Source: Actinomadura harenae (GTDB lineage Bacteria; Actinomycetota; Actinomycetes; Streptosporangiales; Streptosporangiaceae). Taken from it: DNA of 64,000 nt. Each line of letters begins with the position of its first letter. Positions within the stretch are counted from its first letter, which is position 1. The notes below the pieces were generated by a model, which saw only the letters and a program-made list of their open reading frames with translations, had not been told where the DNA came from and did no database searches. Location: contig NZ_RFFG01000004.1 of assembly GCF_003696215.1 (NCBI RefSeq), positions 124,001-188,000 of the forward strand, in the 5' to 3' direction. The translations under genes were made by a program, and so were the position numbers. Below are positions 19,558-27,928 of the stretch, in pieces.

Positions 19558-20976
19558 ATGAGAACAATCCCCCGAATCCTCGCCGCCCTCACCTGCGGCC
19601 TCGCCCTCACAGCCCCCACGCCCGCCGCCCACGCCACCACCCAGAACCTCCGCGATCCCCACGCCTGCCGCGACGACGACGGCGCCGTGGAACCGGGCTT
19701 CACCTGCTGGACACTGACCGTCCCACTCGACCACTCCGGCCGCACGCCCGGCACACTCGACCTCCAGGCCGGCACCGCCGACGGCCCGGCGAAACCCAAG
19801 GGCACACTGCTCTTCCTCACCGGCGGCCCCGGACAGGAAGGCGTCGCCCTGCTCCAGCGCATCGCCGGACGCATGCCTGAGGTGTTCAAGCAGTACCGCC
19901 TGGTCATGCTCGACCAGCGCGGCACCGGTCCCCTGGGCGCCGTCGACTGCCCGGCGATGCAGGCCCAGGTCAGCGGCTCCGACAGCACCCCCGCCACCCC
20001 CGAAGCGGTCGCCGAATGCAGCCACCTGCTCGGCGACCGGGCACGTTTCTACGGCTCCGACCAGAGCGTCGGTGACTTCGAGGACCTCCGGCGAGCTCTC
20101 GGCGTGGACACCATGACCGTGGACGGCGTCTCCTACGGCAGTTTCACCGCCGCCCGCTACGCCATCGCCCACCCCCGGAACGTGGCCAAACTGGTCATGG
20201 ACTCGGTCGTCCCCCACCACTGGACGGTCGCCGGCGACCTGAACCTCGTCGGCCTCACCGCCCAGCCCAGAGTGCTCCGGGACGCCTGCAGGTCCGCGCC
20301 CGCCTGCGCCTTCGACCCGGCGCAGGACCTCGCCGCGCTCGTCCGGCGCCGCACCCCGGCCGACGGACTGACCCTGTTCGGCGCTGTCGTCGGCTACGAG
20401 TTCATCGACCCGACCTACCGCAGCCCCGACCCGATCCCCGGCAGCGGCTTGCCGGGCGACATCATCGACGCGATGCACAAGGTCGTCGCCGGAGACACCA
20501 GCCGCCTGGACGCCATCGAGGCCGTCCTGACCCCCGCCGACGGCACACCGGCCGGCCAGCTGAGCGCGGGCCTGCACGCGGCCACCATCTGCGACGACCT
20601 GCGCTTCCCCTGGGGAACGTCGGCCACCCCGTCCAACCTCCGCCACAGCTACCTCGGCCAGCTGACCCTGCCCGAATCCGCTACCTGGCCCTACACCCAG
20701 GCGGTCGCCCTCGCCCAGAGCAGCGTCCGGACCTGCCTCCGCTGGCCCGCCGAACCCCCGAACTCCAACCCGTCCGGCCGCCTACCCGACCTGCCCACCC
20801 TGATCCTCGCCGGCGACCACGACCTCAGCACTCCCCTCGAATGGGCCGAACAGGAACTGGCCGTAAGCCCACCCAGCACCACCCTGGTCATCGTCAAGGG
20901 CGCCGCCCACTCCATCCAGAACCGCGAACAAGGCCAAACCGGTCGAACCGCCCTAACGACCTTCCTACTGAACTGA
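19558..20976 (+). CDS. Secreted alpha/beta hydrolase, tripeptidyl aminopeptidase-like
   Basis: A 472-residue exported hydrolase. Residues 1-23 form a Sec signal peptide ending AAHA. The alpha/beta hydrolase fold is shown by LFLTGGPGQEG (oxyanion region), the nucleophile elbow DGVSYGS, an acid in LAGDHDLSTP and a late GAAHSIQ. The layout matches the SCO-type tripeptidyl aminopeptidases (S33), including the Cys-rich lid and TAP C-terminal region. It should act on extracellular peptides. The ATG at 19558 is chosen because it begins the signal peptide; an in-frame GTG 54 nt upstream lies on the -10 box. Confidence 0.88.
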   Translation: MRTIPRILAALTCGLALTAPTPAAHATTQNLRDPHACRDDDGAVEPGFTCWTLTVPLDHSGRTPGTLDLQAGTADGPAKPKGTLLFLTGGPGQEGVALLQRIAGRMPEVFKQYRLVMLDQRGTGPLGAVDCPAMQAQVSGSDSTPATPEAVAECSHLLGDRARFYGSDQSVGDFEDLRRALGVDTMTVDGVSYGSFTAARYAIAHPRNVAKLVMDSVVPHHWTVAGDLNLVGLTAQPRVLRDACRSAPACAFDPAQDLAALVRRRTPADGLTLFGAVVGYEFIDPTYRSPDPIPGSGLPGDIIDAMHKVVAGDTSRLDAIEAVLTPADGTPAGQLSAGLHAATICDDLRFPWGTSATPSNLRHSYLGQLTLPESATWPYTQAVALAQSSVRTCLRWPAEPPNSNPSGRLPDLPTLILAGDHDLSTPLEWAEQELAVSPPSTTLVIVKGAAHSIQNREQGQTGRTALTTFLLN

Positions 20977-20979
20977 CTC

Positions 20980-22155
20980 CTACCAGGGGATGACGTCCAT
21001 CCGTAGGCGGTCGCTGTCGGGCCGGAGGTACGACACCATCGCCCCGGCCGAGGTGCTCAGCTCGGGATGACCGGTGACCGCGTAGCACCAGCTACGGGTG
21101 TAGGTGGCGCACTCACCGAGCCGACCGGAGGACCCCGCCTTCCACGGGCCCGCCGGGGAGGAAGCCGTCCACTCCTGGTACGCGCCGTTGAAGTCGGTCT
21201 GCCCAAGCATGATCAGCCCGTGCCCCGGATAGGACTTGACGTCCACCTGCGTGAGCGCCGCCTGCCCCGGCAGGACGGTCACGGCCTGGGCGGGGTCACC
21301 GGTCCAGCCGGTGACCCCGCCCGTCGGCGAGGCCGAGGCCGCCCACTGATAGGACGAGCCGCTGTTCCACTTGGCCACGGGAGTCCGGACGACGGTCGTG
21401 CTTCCGCCGCCCGAGCAGTTGAACGGGCTGCAGGTGGCGTACATGTAGAGATAGCCGTCCGAGAAGATCGGCGAGCTGAAGTTCTGCTGCCACGGCCTCT
21501 CGCTGCCATCAGCCGCCTGACCGAAGATGAGCGACGGATCGACGAACGCGTTGGCGACCGGGTCGTAGAAAGTCGCAGCGAAGCCCTCGTTGATCATCGC
21601 GCTCTTCGTTACGCAGAACGTGCCGTAGGTGAGAAAGATGAGCTTGGCGGCGTTGTAAGAGGTCCCGTTGTACTTCAGGGGCATGTCGGGCCCCGGCGTC
21701 GCCCCCGACACCCAGGACGCCGAGTACCCCCCGGTCCCGCAGTCCGCCCCGCTCGGAAGCTTCAGATCGGTCCGGTTCGGGAGGAACACCTTGGGCGCAT
21801 TGCTGTTGGGAAGCGTCGGCGCTGCAGGCGGCGTGGGCAGCTCACTGAGCCCGTCCGGCACCTTGCCAGGCGTGTTGGTGCTGACAGCGGCCGAACTCCC
21901 GGGAATGAAGCACGTATCGCAAACGGACCCGTTGACCGCGATCGGCGTGTCACCGAACACCCACAGACTCTTACCCGGCTGCCCCGGAACCGGCGAACTC
22001 TGCCCAGCGTCACGCTCCAACACCGCACCCGTCGCGGTCTCATACCTGGACATCACCGACCCGGGAGGGCCACTGTCCGCTTCGGCGACGCCAGGCACGC
22101 CGACCAACGACGCCACCACGATCGCCACGGCACTCAAACGAGCTCGGAGAACCAC
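20980..22155 (-). CDS. Secreted protein of unknown function
   Basis: About 391 residues with a signal peptide ending near VAEA. The mature part is rich in Ser, Gly, Thr and aromatic residues and contains KSLWVFGDT, a phrase common in secreted beta-propeller domains such as the DUF4185 group, and several Cys pairs (for example CDTCF, CSPFNC). I do not recognise a catalytic motif. The GTG at 22155 is chosen because AGGGAG sits 8 nt upstream; in-frame ATGs further upstream add a non-hydrophobic leader. Convergent with the TAP-like hydrolase, 3 nt apart. Confidence 0.7.
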   Translation of the reverse strand: MVLRARLSAVAIVVASLVGVPGVAEADSGPPGSVMSRYETATGAVLERDAGQSSPVPGQPGKSLWVFGDTPIAVNGSVCDTCFIPGSSAAVSTNTPGKVPDGLSELPTPPAAPTLPNSNAPKVFLPNRTDLKLPSGADCGTGGYSASWVSGATPGPDMPLKYNGTSYNAAKLIFLTYGTFCVTKSAMINEGFAATFYDPVANAFVDPSLIFGQAADGSERPWQQNFSSPIFSDGYLYMYATCSPFNCSGGGSTTVVRTPVAKWNSGSSYQWAASASPTGGVTGWTGDPAQAVTVLPGQAALTQVDVKSYPGHGLIMLGQTDFNGAYQEWTASSPAGPWKAGSSGRLGECATYTRSWCYAVTGHPELSTSAGAMVSYLRPDSDRLRMDVIPW

Positions 22156-22632
22156 TGCCAGATCTCCCTCAGAAGTTGCGCGCCGACACACCGTCCACGC
22201 TCCGTTCATACCAACGCCCATGATCACCTAGCGCTCCGAAGAACACAGCAAGCCTGACGAACCTCGGACAATGCCCTGGCGGGAACGTGATGCCCCCCGA
22301 GCCGGCGAGACACAGAAACGCGAAGGCCCACGGGGTGAAGCGCACCCGATTGCGTGGATGGTCGTCCAATGAGGCGGAAGCGATCACCGACATATCCCTG
22401 ACACACCCTCACGAGAACACCGTCGACCATTCGCGCACCGCCTGGCACTGTGAGACAGTTCTCGATGCACCTGCTGGCGGGTCCAAACCGCTGATCCACC
22501 GCACACCGCGTCCGCTCTGGCGGCGTTCGGCTCTTCGTCGGCAGTTCTGCTGCCGTTATTTCCGATGTGCCCGTCTCCCATGAAGTGCTCGAAACTGCTG
22601 CAGCGGCCACGCAAACCTGCAGGTCAGTAAGC
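22156..22632. other. Intergenic, no supported gene
   Basis: About 480 bp between the secreted-protein gene and the CRISPR array. Short open frames exist on both strands but none shows a recognisable motif, a good ribosome binding site or typical codon bias. The part closest to 22632 would be the leader of the array if the degenerate repeat at the far end is the trailer. Confidence 0.5.
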
Positions 22633-22844
22633 CTGCTCCCCGTGCATGCGGGGATGGTCCCCGACCCACTGTCCGCCATGTGACGCCACAAAGCTGCTCC
22701 CCGTGCATGCGGGGATGGTCCCTGCAGAGTCGCCGACCTGGCCCACCCGCACCGCTGCTCCCCGCGTACGCGGGGATGGTTCCACCTCTGACAAACGCCA
22801 ACGCTGGCACCTCTACTGCTCCCCCCACACAGGTATGCCCCCAG
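22633..22844 (+). CRISPR. Orphan type I-E CRISPR mini-array, three full repeats plus a degenerate fourth
   Basis: Complete 29-bp repeats lie at 22633-22661, 22694-22722 and 22755-22783, each beginning CTGCTCCCCG and ending CGGGGATGGT(C/T)CC. Spacers at 22662-22693, 22723-22754 and 22784-22815 are all exactly 32 nt and unrelated to one another, giving the 61-bp period of type I-E systems. A fourth repeat starts in register at 22816 but only its first 9 nt match. The CCCC...GGGG palindrome matches the type I-E stem-loop. The third repeat differs in its loop (GCGTACGC instead of GTGCATGC). No cas gene lies in the window, so activity would depend on cas genes elsewhere. Confidence 0.85.
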
Positions 22845-22875
22845 CAGGTTGAGTGTCCGCGGAACGGGGGGAAGC

Positions 22876-23745
22876 TCAGTGCGGACGGTCGCATGGTCAG
22901 CGGACGGACGACGCATCGCAGCCGGATCACGCGACCTGGCCGTCCGCATCTGGGACGCCGCGACATATGACCTCACCAGCGAAACTCAGCGGTCACACCG
23001 ACAATATCCTCGGCATCGCCTTCGCTCCGGACAATCTCCGCCTGGCCACCGGCTCCCACGATCGGACAGTCAGGATCTGAAACCTTCAGACCGGAGATGC
23101 CCTGTCCCTCGAAGGACACGAAGACCTTGTCGAAGGCGTGTCCTGGACGTCCGACGGGAGGTTGCTCGCATCCGCTTCGGGCGATAAGAGCGCGCGAGTC
23201 TGGGACAGTGTGAGCGGCCGCCAGTTGATGCTGATGCGCGGCCATACCGACCGCGTCTGGAACGTCGCCTGGTCACCCGACGGCACCCGACTGGCCACCT
23301 GCGGAGCCGATCGAACCGCCCGTATCTGGAATCCCGGTAACGCCGAGGAGATCTCCGTCCTTCGCGGCCACGCCAGCGATGTGTGCGCACTGAACTGGTC
23401 TCCCGACGGTGCCCGGATCGCCACCGCCTCCTCCGACGGCACCGCAAGGCTCTGGGACGTCAACCCGCGCGGAGGCGAGCGCCTGCAGTTCGCCGGCCAC
23501 CAGGCACCCGTCCGCACCCTGGCCTACCGCGCGCCCTCGGAGCGCCACGGGACGAGATCGCCAGGACTGCTGGTCACCGGATCGGACGACCGCACTCTGC
23601 GCGTCTGGGACGCCGAGACCGCTGAACCCATGGACACCATCACCGGCCACGACGACGCCATCCTCGACGCCACCTTGAGCCCGCAAGGCCTGGTCACAAC
23701 CTCGAGCGATCGCACCGTCCGCCTCTGGTCAGGTCCCGTCCACGG
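22876..23745 (+). pseudogene. WD40-repeat protein fragment, broken
   Basis: About six WD40 repeats can be read, with recurring VRTVAWSADGRRIAAGS / DLAVRIWDAAT-type units. The reading frame is broken twice: a frameshift around 22970-22985 separates the first repeat from the second, and an in-frame TGA at 23078-23080 replaces the Trp expected in the RIW motif, after which the frame continues cleanly (NLQTGDALSLEGHEDLVEG). The N-terminus, where a kinase or NTPase domain usually lies, is missing, and the 3' end runs out of frame into the toxin cassette. Probably the remnant of a large actinomycete WD40 signalling protein. Confidence 0.85.
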
Positions 23746-23753
23746 GCAACCCC

Positions 23754-24371
23754 GTGCCGTCATCCCCTACACGAGCGGCATCCCAGAGGCCGTCGCAGGC
23801 GTGGACCTTCCTTGTCGCGATCCAGATCGTGGCGGCCAAGGGGAAGAGAACCTCCAGCACTATCTGGGCCACCGACGGCCACCCATTCTGGAGTCCTGCC
23901 CAACGTCAGTGGATCGCCGCAGCCAACCTTAAGTCGGGCACCACCCTTCGCACCGACACCGGAACAACCGTCCAGGTGGCCAAGGCAACACCTAGCATCC
24001 GCTTCGCCGCCGTCAGCAACCTCACGATCGAACGCGACCACACGTACTATGTGCTGGCGGGGGCCACGCCGGTCCTGGTTCACAATTCTGGCCCTTGCGA
24101 TCCGCCTCTGAAGTCGTTGCACCCTGACAGCTCGCTCGATAAGAGTTCGCTGGACTTCTGGGGCAAGCAAGACACGGAAGATATCCTCTTTTCCTTGAGG
24201 CCGGGGGCGAAGGAGGCGCTGAGAGTGAAGCCGGACGGGACGATCGCGAATGGAAACACTCGGATCAAGGTCCTGCGGGATCGCGGATACGATGTCGATT
24301 CCTTGCCTCGCGAACCCTATGGCAGCAGTCGCCCAATGACGGACGAGGATTTCTGGGACATGGATCAATGA
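23754..24371 (+). CDS. Orphan polymorphic-toxin cassette: partial HINT domain plus ParB-like toxin
   Basis: From about 23845 the frame encodes the second half of a pretoxin HINT (intein-like) domain: ATDGHPFWSP, then LKSGTTLRTDTGTTVQV, ending in the typical YYVLAGATPVLVHN. After this cleavage point come about 93 residues with SLRPGAKEALRVKPDGTIANG-type sequence followed by NTRIKVLRDRGYDVDSLPRE, which resembles the ParB-like nuclease toxins of polymorphic toxin systems. The first half of the HINT domain, the trafficking domains and any signal are missing, so it cannot be secreted as it stands; such orphan cassettes normally serve as recombination donors. The GTG start at 23754 is arbitrary. 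The stop overlaps the next gene (ATGA). Confidence 0.65.
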   Translation: MPSSPTRAASQRPSQAWTFLVAIQIVAAKGKRTSSTIWATDGHPFWSPAQRQWIAAANLKSGTTLRTDTGTTVQVAKATPSIRFAAVSNLTIERDHTYYVLAGATPVLVHNSGPCDPPLKSLHPDSSLDKSSLDFWGKQDTEDILFSLRPGAKEALRVKPDGTIANGNTRIKVLRDRGYDVDSLPREPYGSSRPMTDEDFWDMDQ

Positions 24372-24721
24372 ATATTCGAGATCGAGTGCTTGCGGTCCTG
24401 GAGTCCGAGTCCAAGGAAGTGTTCCTGCTGGCCTTGGGACACCGGCTGGGGATATCGGCGCGCTTCATTTTCTCGGAGGGAAGTTCGGATGCACTGCAAC
24501 AAGCCCGAGCTTGCAACGAGATGATGATCGCCATCTGGCTGCAAGTGTGGGCTATGAAGGATGCTGAGGGAGATGGTTACCCGGATTCAGAATTCCTTCC
24601 GATCCTGCTAGGAAAGGCTGACGCAGGAAACGCGCGTCCGTATCTTTGTGACGCAATTGAGAGCGCCCTGTTTTCGGTCCACGGTAATGGGGCATCAGGC
24701 CAGGGATCTATAAGCCACTGA
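24368..24721 (+). CDS. Probable immunity protein for the adjacent toxin
   Basis: A 117-residue, probably cytosolic protein of unrecognised family, predicted mostly helical. It starts within the toxin stop codon (ATGA) and is followed by a strong terminator, the standard toxin-immunity arrangement. Its codon usage is much more A/T-rich than neighbouring genes, like the toxin end, so the two were probably acquired together. The function rests on position, not on sequence similarity. Confidence 0.65.
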   Translation: MNIRDRVLAVLESESKEVFLLALGHRLGISARFIFSEGSSDALQQARACNEMMIAIWLQVWAMKDAEGDGYPDSEFLPILLGKADAGNARPYLCDAIESALFSVHGNGASGQGSISH

Positions 24722-24752
24722 AGCGTCCCGATAAGAGATCTGAGGGAATCGA

Positions 24753-24787
24753 GGAGCCCCGTCGGAAGGAAATTCCGGCGGGGCTCC
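24753..24787 (+). terminator. Rho-independent terminator after the toxin-immunity pair
   Basis: A 13-bp stem with one G-T pair, arms at 24753-24765 and 24775-24787 (GGAGCCCCG...CGGGGCTCC), 9-nt loop, followed after a few bases by TTTT. Confidence 0.65.
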
Positions 24788-24825
24788 TGTGGCGTTTTGA
24801 CGGCAAGGCTGACGGCAACGTCAGC

Positions 24826-25995
24826 GGACGACTGCTGCGGTGGGTGGGTCGTCGGGGTTGTCGTTGACAGAGCCGAGGGCACCGTTCAGGGGGGCTGGTC
24901 AGGGTGCTGGACTTCAGCCAGCCTTCGGGGGCGTTGGTGTAGACGGTCGTGGTGGTGCGGTCGTCGTTCGTCGTGTTGGTGTCGCCGACCTGGGTGGTGG
25001 TGAGGACTCGGCCGTAGCCGTCGTAGGTGCTGGTGACGTCGGTGGCCATGGTCGAACGGCCACCCGAAACGCCGGTGACCTTCTCGGCGCTGGTGAGGTC
25101 ACCGGTGGTGGGGTAGGCGCCGTAGGCCTTGCCGTCGTAGAGCATCTTGGTGTCGGAGATCATGTCCCCGGCGACCAGGTTGGGCTCGTTGCTGGCGGCG
25201 TTGTCGCAGTCGACCGACACCGACAGGGTGCGGATCGGCAGCGTCAGGTTCGCACCGGCCGGGGGCGTGCCGCTGGGGTAGACGGTCCGCTCGCAGGTGT
25301 CGTCGGCGCTGGTGGTGGTGTCGCCCTCGTTGTCGACGGCGATGGTGCGGCCCAGGTCGTCGTAGTCGGTGGTGATCTGGGTGGTGAAGTCGGTGCCGTC
25401 GGCCTTGCGGGACCGTCCCTTGGACCACTGGGTCAGTACGCGTCCGCCATCGACGGTGATGTCGTCGTCGGAGTTGGTGTCGTGGAAGGTCCGACTGATC
25501 GTCTTGTCCCACCTGGGCATCGCGACGCTGGCCGAGATCTCCGCGTCGTCGCTGAAGGCCCCGTTGAACGTGCGGGATTCCAGCACGACGCCGGCGAACT
25601 GGTCGCGGTCGGTGATCCCTCCGAGCAGGTTCTTGCTGTCGTTGACGGTCACGCTGTCGCGCGGGTTGCCCTTGCCCTGGTAGTTGCCGTCCAGTCCGCG
25701 GGCGTAGGTGGTCTCGGTGCGGGTCTGCGGACCGTCCTCACCGTCGCCGAGGACGGCGCGGACCTTGGAGTAGCCGCGCCACTGCGACCAGGTCCGCCAC
25801 CTGTCCTTGGTCATGCCGTCGTCCTCGGCATACCGCCAGGCGGCATTACCCACGTAGGTGTAGTGGGTCTGCTGGGTCTTGGACCCGCCGGTGTCGTCGG
25901 ACTCCAGGACACCGGTGACGACGTACTTGTGATACCAGTCGTTGATCAGCTTCTTGTCCGGCTGCTCCCACTTGACCGGGAAACACCGTTTGGTG
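24826..25995 (-). pseudogene. RHS/YD-repeat protein fragment
   Basis: The minus strand encodes an internal piece of a large RHS protein: KRCFPVKWEQP...WYHKYVVTGV near the upstream edge, then YD repeats such as TTDYDDLGRTI and TSTYDGYGRVL. The N-terminal export part and the C-terminal core are absent. At the upstream edge the homology stops abruptly where the integrase fragment begins. Near the other end a run of six G at 24889-24894 causes a frameshift: removing one base restores a sensible NGALGSVNDNPDDPPTAAVVR ending with a stop near 24826. RHS proteins carry toxin tips, so this fragment and the toxin cassette may once have belonged to one locus, now inverted relative to each other. Confidence 0.85.
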
Positions 25996-26019
25996 TTGTG
26001 GGACGGACTCGGCATCCCG

Positions 26020-26712
26020 TCAGCCGAGGGCAAGGCGGGGCGTCCGAGTCGGGCTCTCACATTCGATCAGGCGAACGCAGTCCTGGAACAGGCCAAGTCC
26101 TCCCGGCTGCATGCCTACGTCGTCATCAGCCTGATGACCGGCATCCGCACCGAGGAGGCGCGTGCCCTCCGCTGGGAGCACGTCGTCGCGTGGGACGCGA
26201 AGCGCAAGGTGTGGCGTCCGGTCTCTGAGGCCGGGTTCAGGCACAAGCGGTTCGCGTTGTACGTCTGGCGCTCCGTCCGCAAGCACGGCGACACCAAGAC
26301 TGAGAAGTCTCGTCGCACGCTGGAGCTGCCGGAGCGGGCTGCCGAGGCGCTCAAGGCGCACCATGCTCGCCAGGCCGCGCAGAAGCTCAAAGCGGGGGAG
26401 TCGTGGCAGAACAACGACCTCGTGTTCTGCTCGCCGACCGGCACGCCGCTCGACGCCGCGAACGTGCGGCGCGCGTTCCGCCTCATCACCAAGAAGGCCA
26501 AGATTGGTGAGAAGTGGACACCTCGCGAGCTTCGGCACTCGTTCGTCTCGATCATGAGTGACAGCGGAGTGCCGATCGAGAACATCGCCGACCTCTGTGG
26601 GCACTCGTCCACGGCGGTCACCGAGGAGGTCTACCGGCACCAGCTCAAGCCGGTGATCACCAAGGGCGCGGAGGCCATCAACTCCGTGTTCGGTCGCGGC
26701 AAGTCCGCGTAG
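26020..26712 (+). pseudogene. Tyrosine recombinase (AICE/phage integrase), N-terminus missing
   Basis: About 225 residues covering only the catalytic domain of a tyrosine integrase. Box I is MTGIRTEEARALRW with the first Arg, box II is WTPRELRHSF, followed by DLCGHSSTAVTEEVYRHQ with the conserved His and the nucleophilic Tyr. The RxxR form of box II is typical of actinomycete ICE integrases. The arm-binding and core-binding N-terminal domains are missing; the open frame upstream (to 25942) is merely antisense RHS sequence. It sits 106 bp from the 3' end of tRNA-Pro and reads toward it, the usual place for a site-specific integrase. Without its N-terminus it is probably inactive. Confidence 0.85.
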
Positions 26713-26761
26713 GTCCGGTGCAGGTGGCTCCCCGTTTGGCTCCCCGGTACTTCCGGGAACG

Positions 26762-26797
26762 AAAAAAGGGCCCCGGAGCGATGCTCCGAAGCCCTTT
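26762..26797 (-). terminator. Terminator of tRNA-Pro
   Basis: On the minus strand a hairpin (AAAGGGCTTCGGAGC / GCTCCGGGGCCCTTT arms, with internal mismatch) is followed by six T. It lies 22 bp beyond the tRNA 3' end and may also stop readthrough from the integrase side. Confidence 0.7.
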
Positions 26798-26818
26798 CTG
26801 ACCTGGCTTAACGCCTGG

Positions 26819-26892
26819 TCGGGACGGCGGGATTTGAACCCACGACCCCTTGACCCCCAGTCAAGTGCGCTGCCAAACTGCGCTACGTCCCG
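26819..26892 (-). tRNA. tRNA-Pro(GGG)
   Basis: A 74-nt cloverleaf on the minus strand: acceptor arms CGGGACG and CGTCCCG with discriminator A, D arm GCGCAG...CTGCGC-like, anticodon stem CTTGA/TCAAG around loop CTGGGGG giving anticodon GGG, and T arm GTGGG-TTCAAAT-CCCGC. CCA is not encoded. Its 3' end faces the truncated integrase, so it is the likely attachment site. Confidence 0.93.
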
Positions 26893-26947
26893 GTGTTTTG
26901 CCCCCTCGTTGAGCGGGCGTGATTACTCTAGCGCAGTTCCAGGGCTA

Positions 26948-27844
26948 GTGCGTACCGGGAAAGCGGGTGGCGGGTCGGTGCTGGGTGCGGTGGGGTGCCG
27001 GGTGGGCGCCGTCGTCGGCTTGGGGTTGGTGCTCGCCGGGTGTGCGGACGGAAGGGCGCCTGTCGCGGTGGAGAGCAGCACGGTCACGAGTGGGACGCCT
27101 GAGGGGCGGACGCCGGTGGCGCGGGCCTCGGTTCGGGTGCCGGACGGGACGCGGGTCTCGTACGCGGTGTTCGAGCATGGGGCGATGCTGGTGCAGCGGG
27201 AGCCGCACCGGGTGTTCCGGTCGGCGTCGGTGATCAAGTTGCTGATCGCGCTGGACCAGCTGGAGAAGGGTGACGATCCGCTGCTGGGGCCGATGCTGCG
27301 GTCGAGTGACGACTCGGCGGCGTCGGAGTTGTGGCGGCGGAACGGGCGCGGGGCGATCGTGACGCGGATGGCGCGGGAGATCGGGTTGACCGAGACGGCG
27401 CCGCCGCCGGCGGAGAAGCCGGGGTTCTGGGGGTATTCGGCGCTGAGTGCGGCGGATGTCGTGAAGATCTACCGGTACCTGCTGGAGCGGGCGCCTGAGG
27501 CGGCGCGGGAGAAGGTGCTGGGGGAGTTGCGGCGGGCGACGCGGTGCGGGACCGATCATTTCGACCAGTACTTCGGGATTCCGCGTGCGTTGAAGCGGCC
27601 GTGGGCGGTGAAGCAGGGGTGGTCCGGATTCGGGGACGCGCCGGGGCGTCCGTGTGTGACCGGGGCGGAGCCCGCGTTGGGGCCGGATCTCGGGATCGGG
27701 CGGCCGGTGCTCCATACGACGGGGATCGTGGGCGACAAGATCGTGGTGGTGCTCACGTTGCAGCCTGCCGGAACATCCTTCTCGACGGCGTATCGGCAGC
27801 TCACAGGGCTTACGGGGGAGGTGTTCCGGGCCTCCGGGGGGTGA
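26948..27844 (+). CDS. Serine hydrolase lipoprotein, class A beta-lactamase-like
   Basis: About 298 residues. An N-terminal signal peptide ends in the lipobox LVLAGC, so the protein should be membrane-anchored outside the cell. The catalytic region shows SASVIK as SxxK, SSDDSAAS at the SDN position and KQGW at the KTG position; the general-base Glu loop of true class A beta-lactamases is not obvious, so antibiotic hydrolysis is uncertain. It may be a divergent cell-wall-associated hydrolase. The GTG at 26948 gives a short positively charged n-region; a longer frame would run back into the tRNA and is rejected. Confidence 0.8.
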   Translation: MRTGKAGGGSVLGAVGCRVGAVVGLGLVLAGCADGRAPVAVESSTVTSGTPEGRTPVARASVRVPDGTRVSYAVFEHGAMLVQREPHRVFRSASVIKLLIALDQLEKGDDPLLGPMLRSSDDSAASELWRRNGRGAIVTRMAREIGLTETAPPPAEKPGFWGYSALSAADVVKIYRYLLERAPEAAREKVLGELRRATRCGTDHFDQYFGIPRALKRPWAVKQGWSGFGDAPGRPCVTGAEPALGPDLGIGRPVLHTTGIVGDKIVVVLTLQPAGTSFSTAYRQLTGLTGEVFRASGG

Positions 27845-27928
27845 TCGGACTTTACTGATTTAAGGGATGAGCATCCGTTTACATGGCGTTCGTGACTGTA
27901 CGGTCGTGAATGTCGTGAGGGGTACCGG

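Larger units (their letters stand above)
22633..26892. mobile_element. Decayed integrative element / rearrangement hotspot at tRNA-Pro
   Basis: This stretch combines an orphan CRISPR array, a WD40 pseudogene, a toxin-immunity cassette, an inverted RHS fragment and a truncated AICE-type integrase that abuts the 3' end of a tRNA gene. Part of it (about 23930-24720) is visibly less G+C-rich than the flanks. I did not find a second copy of the tRNA 3' end, so the left boundary is undefined and the start given is simply the first foreign-looking feature. Confidence 0.6.

Noticed and set aside
22287-22583. Small plus-strand open frame upstream of the array
   Set aside because: No ribosome binding site, motif or codon bias; not reported as a gene.
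22633-22844. Simple palindromic (REP-like) repeats
   Set aside because: Exactly equal 32-nt spacers with unrelated sequence and a 61-bp period fit CRISPR type I-E better.
25942-26019. Extended N-terminus for the integrase
   Set aside because: The sequence is antisense to the RHS fragment and lacks the core-binding domain; the integrase is truncated.
26834-26947. Upstream extension of the class-A-like hydrolase
   Set aside because: It overlaps the tRNA-Pro gene and has no signal-peptide logic; the GTG at 26948 fits a lipoprotein.
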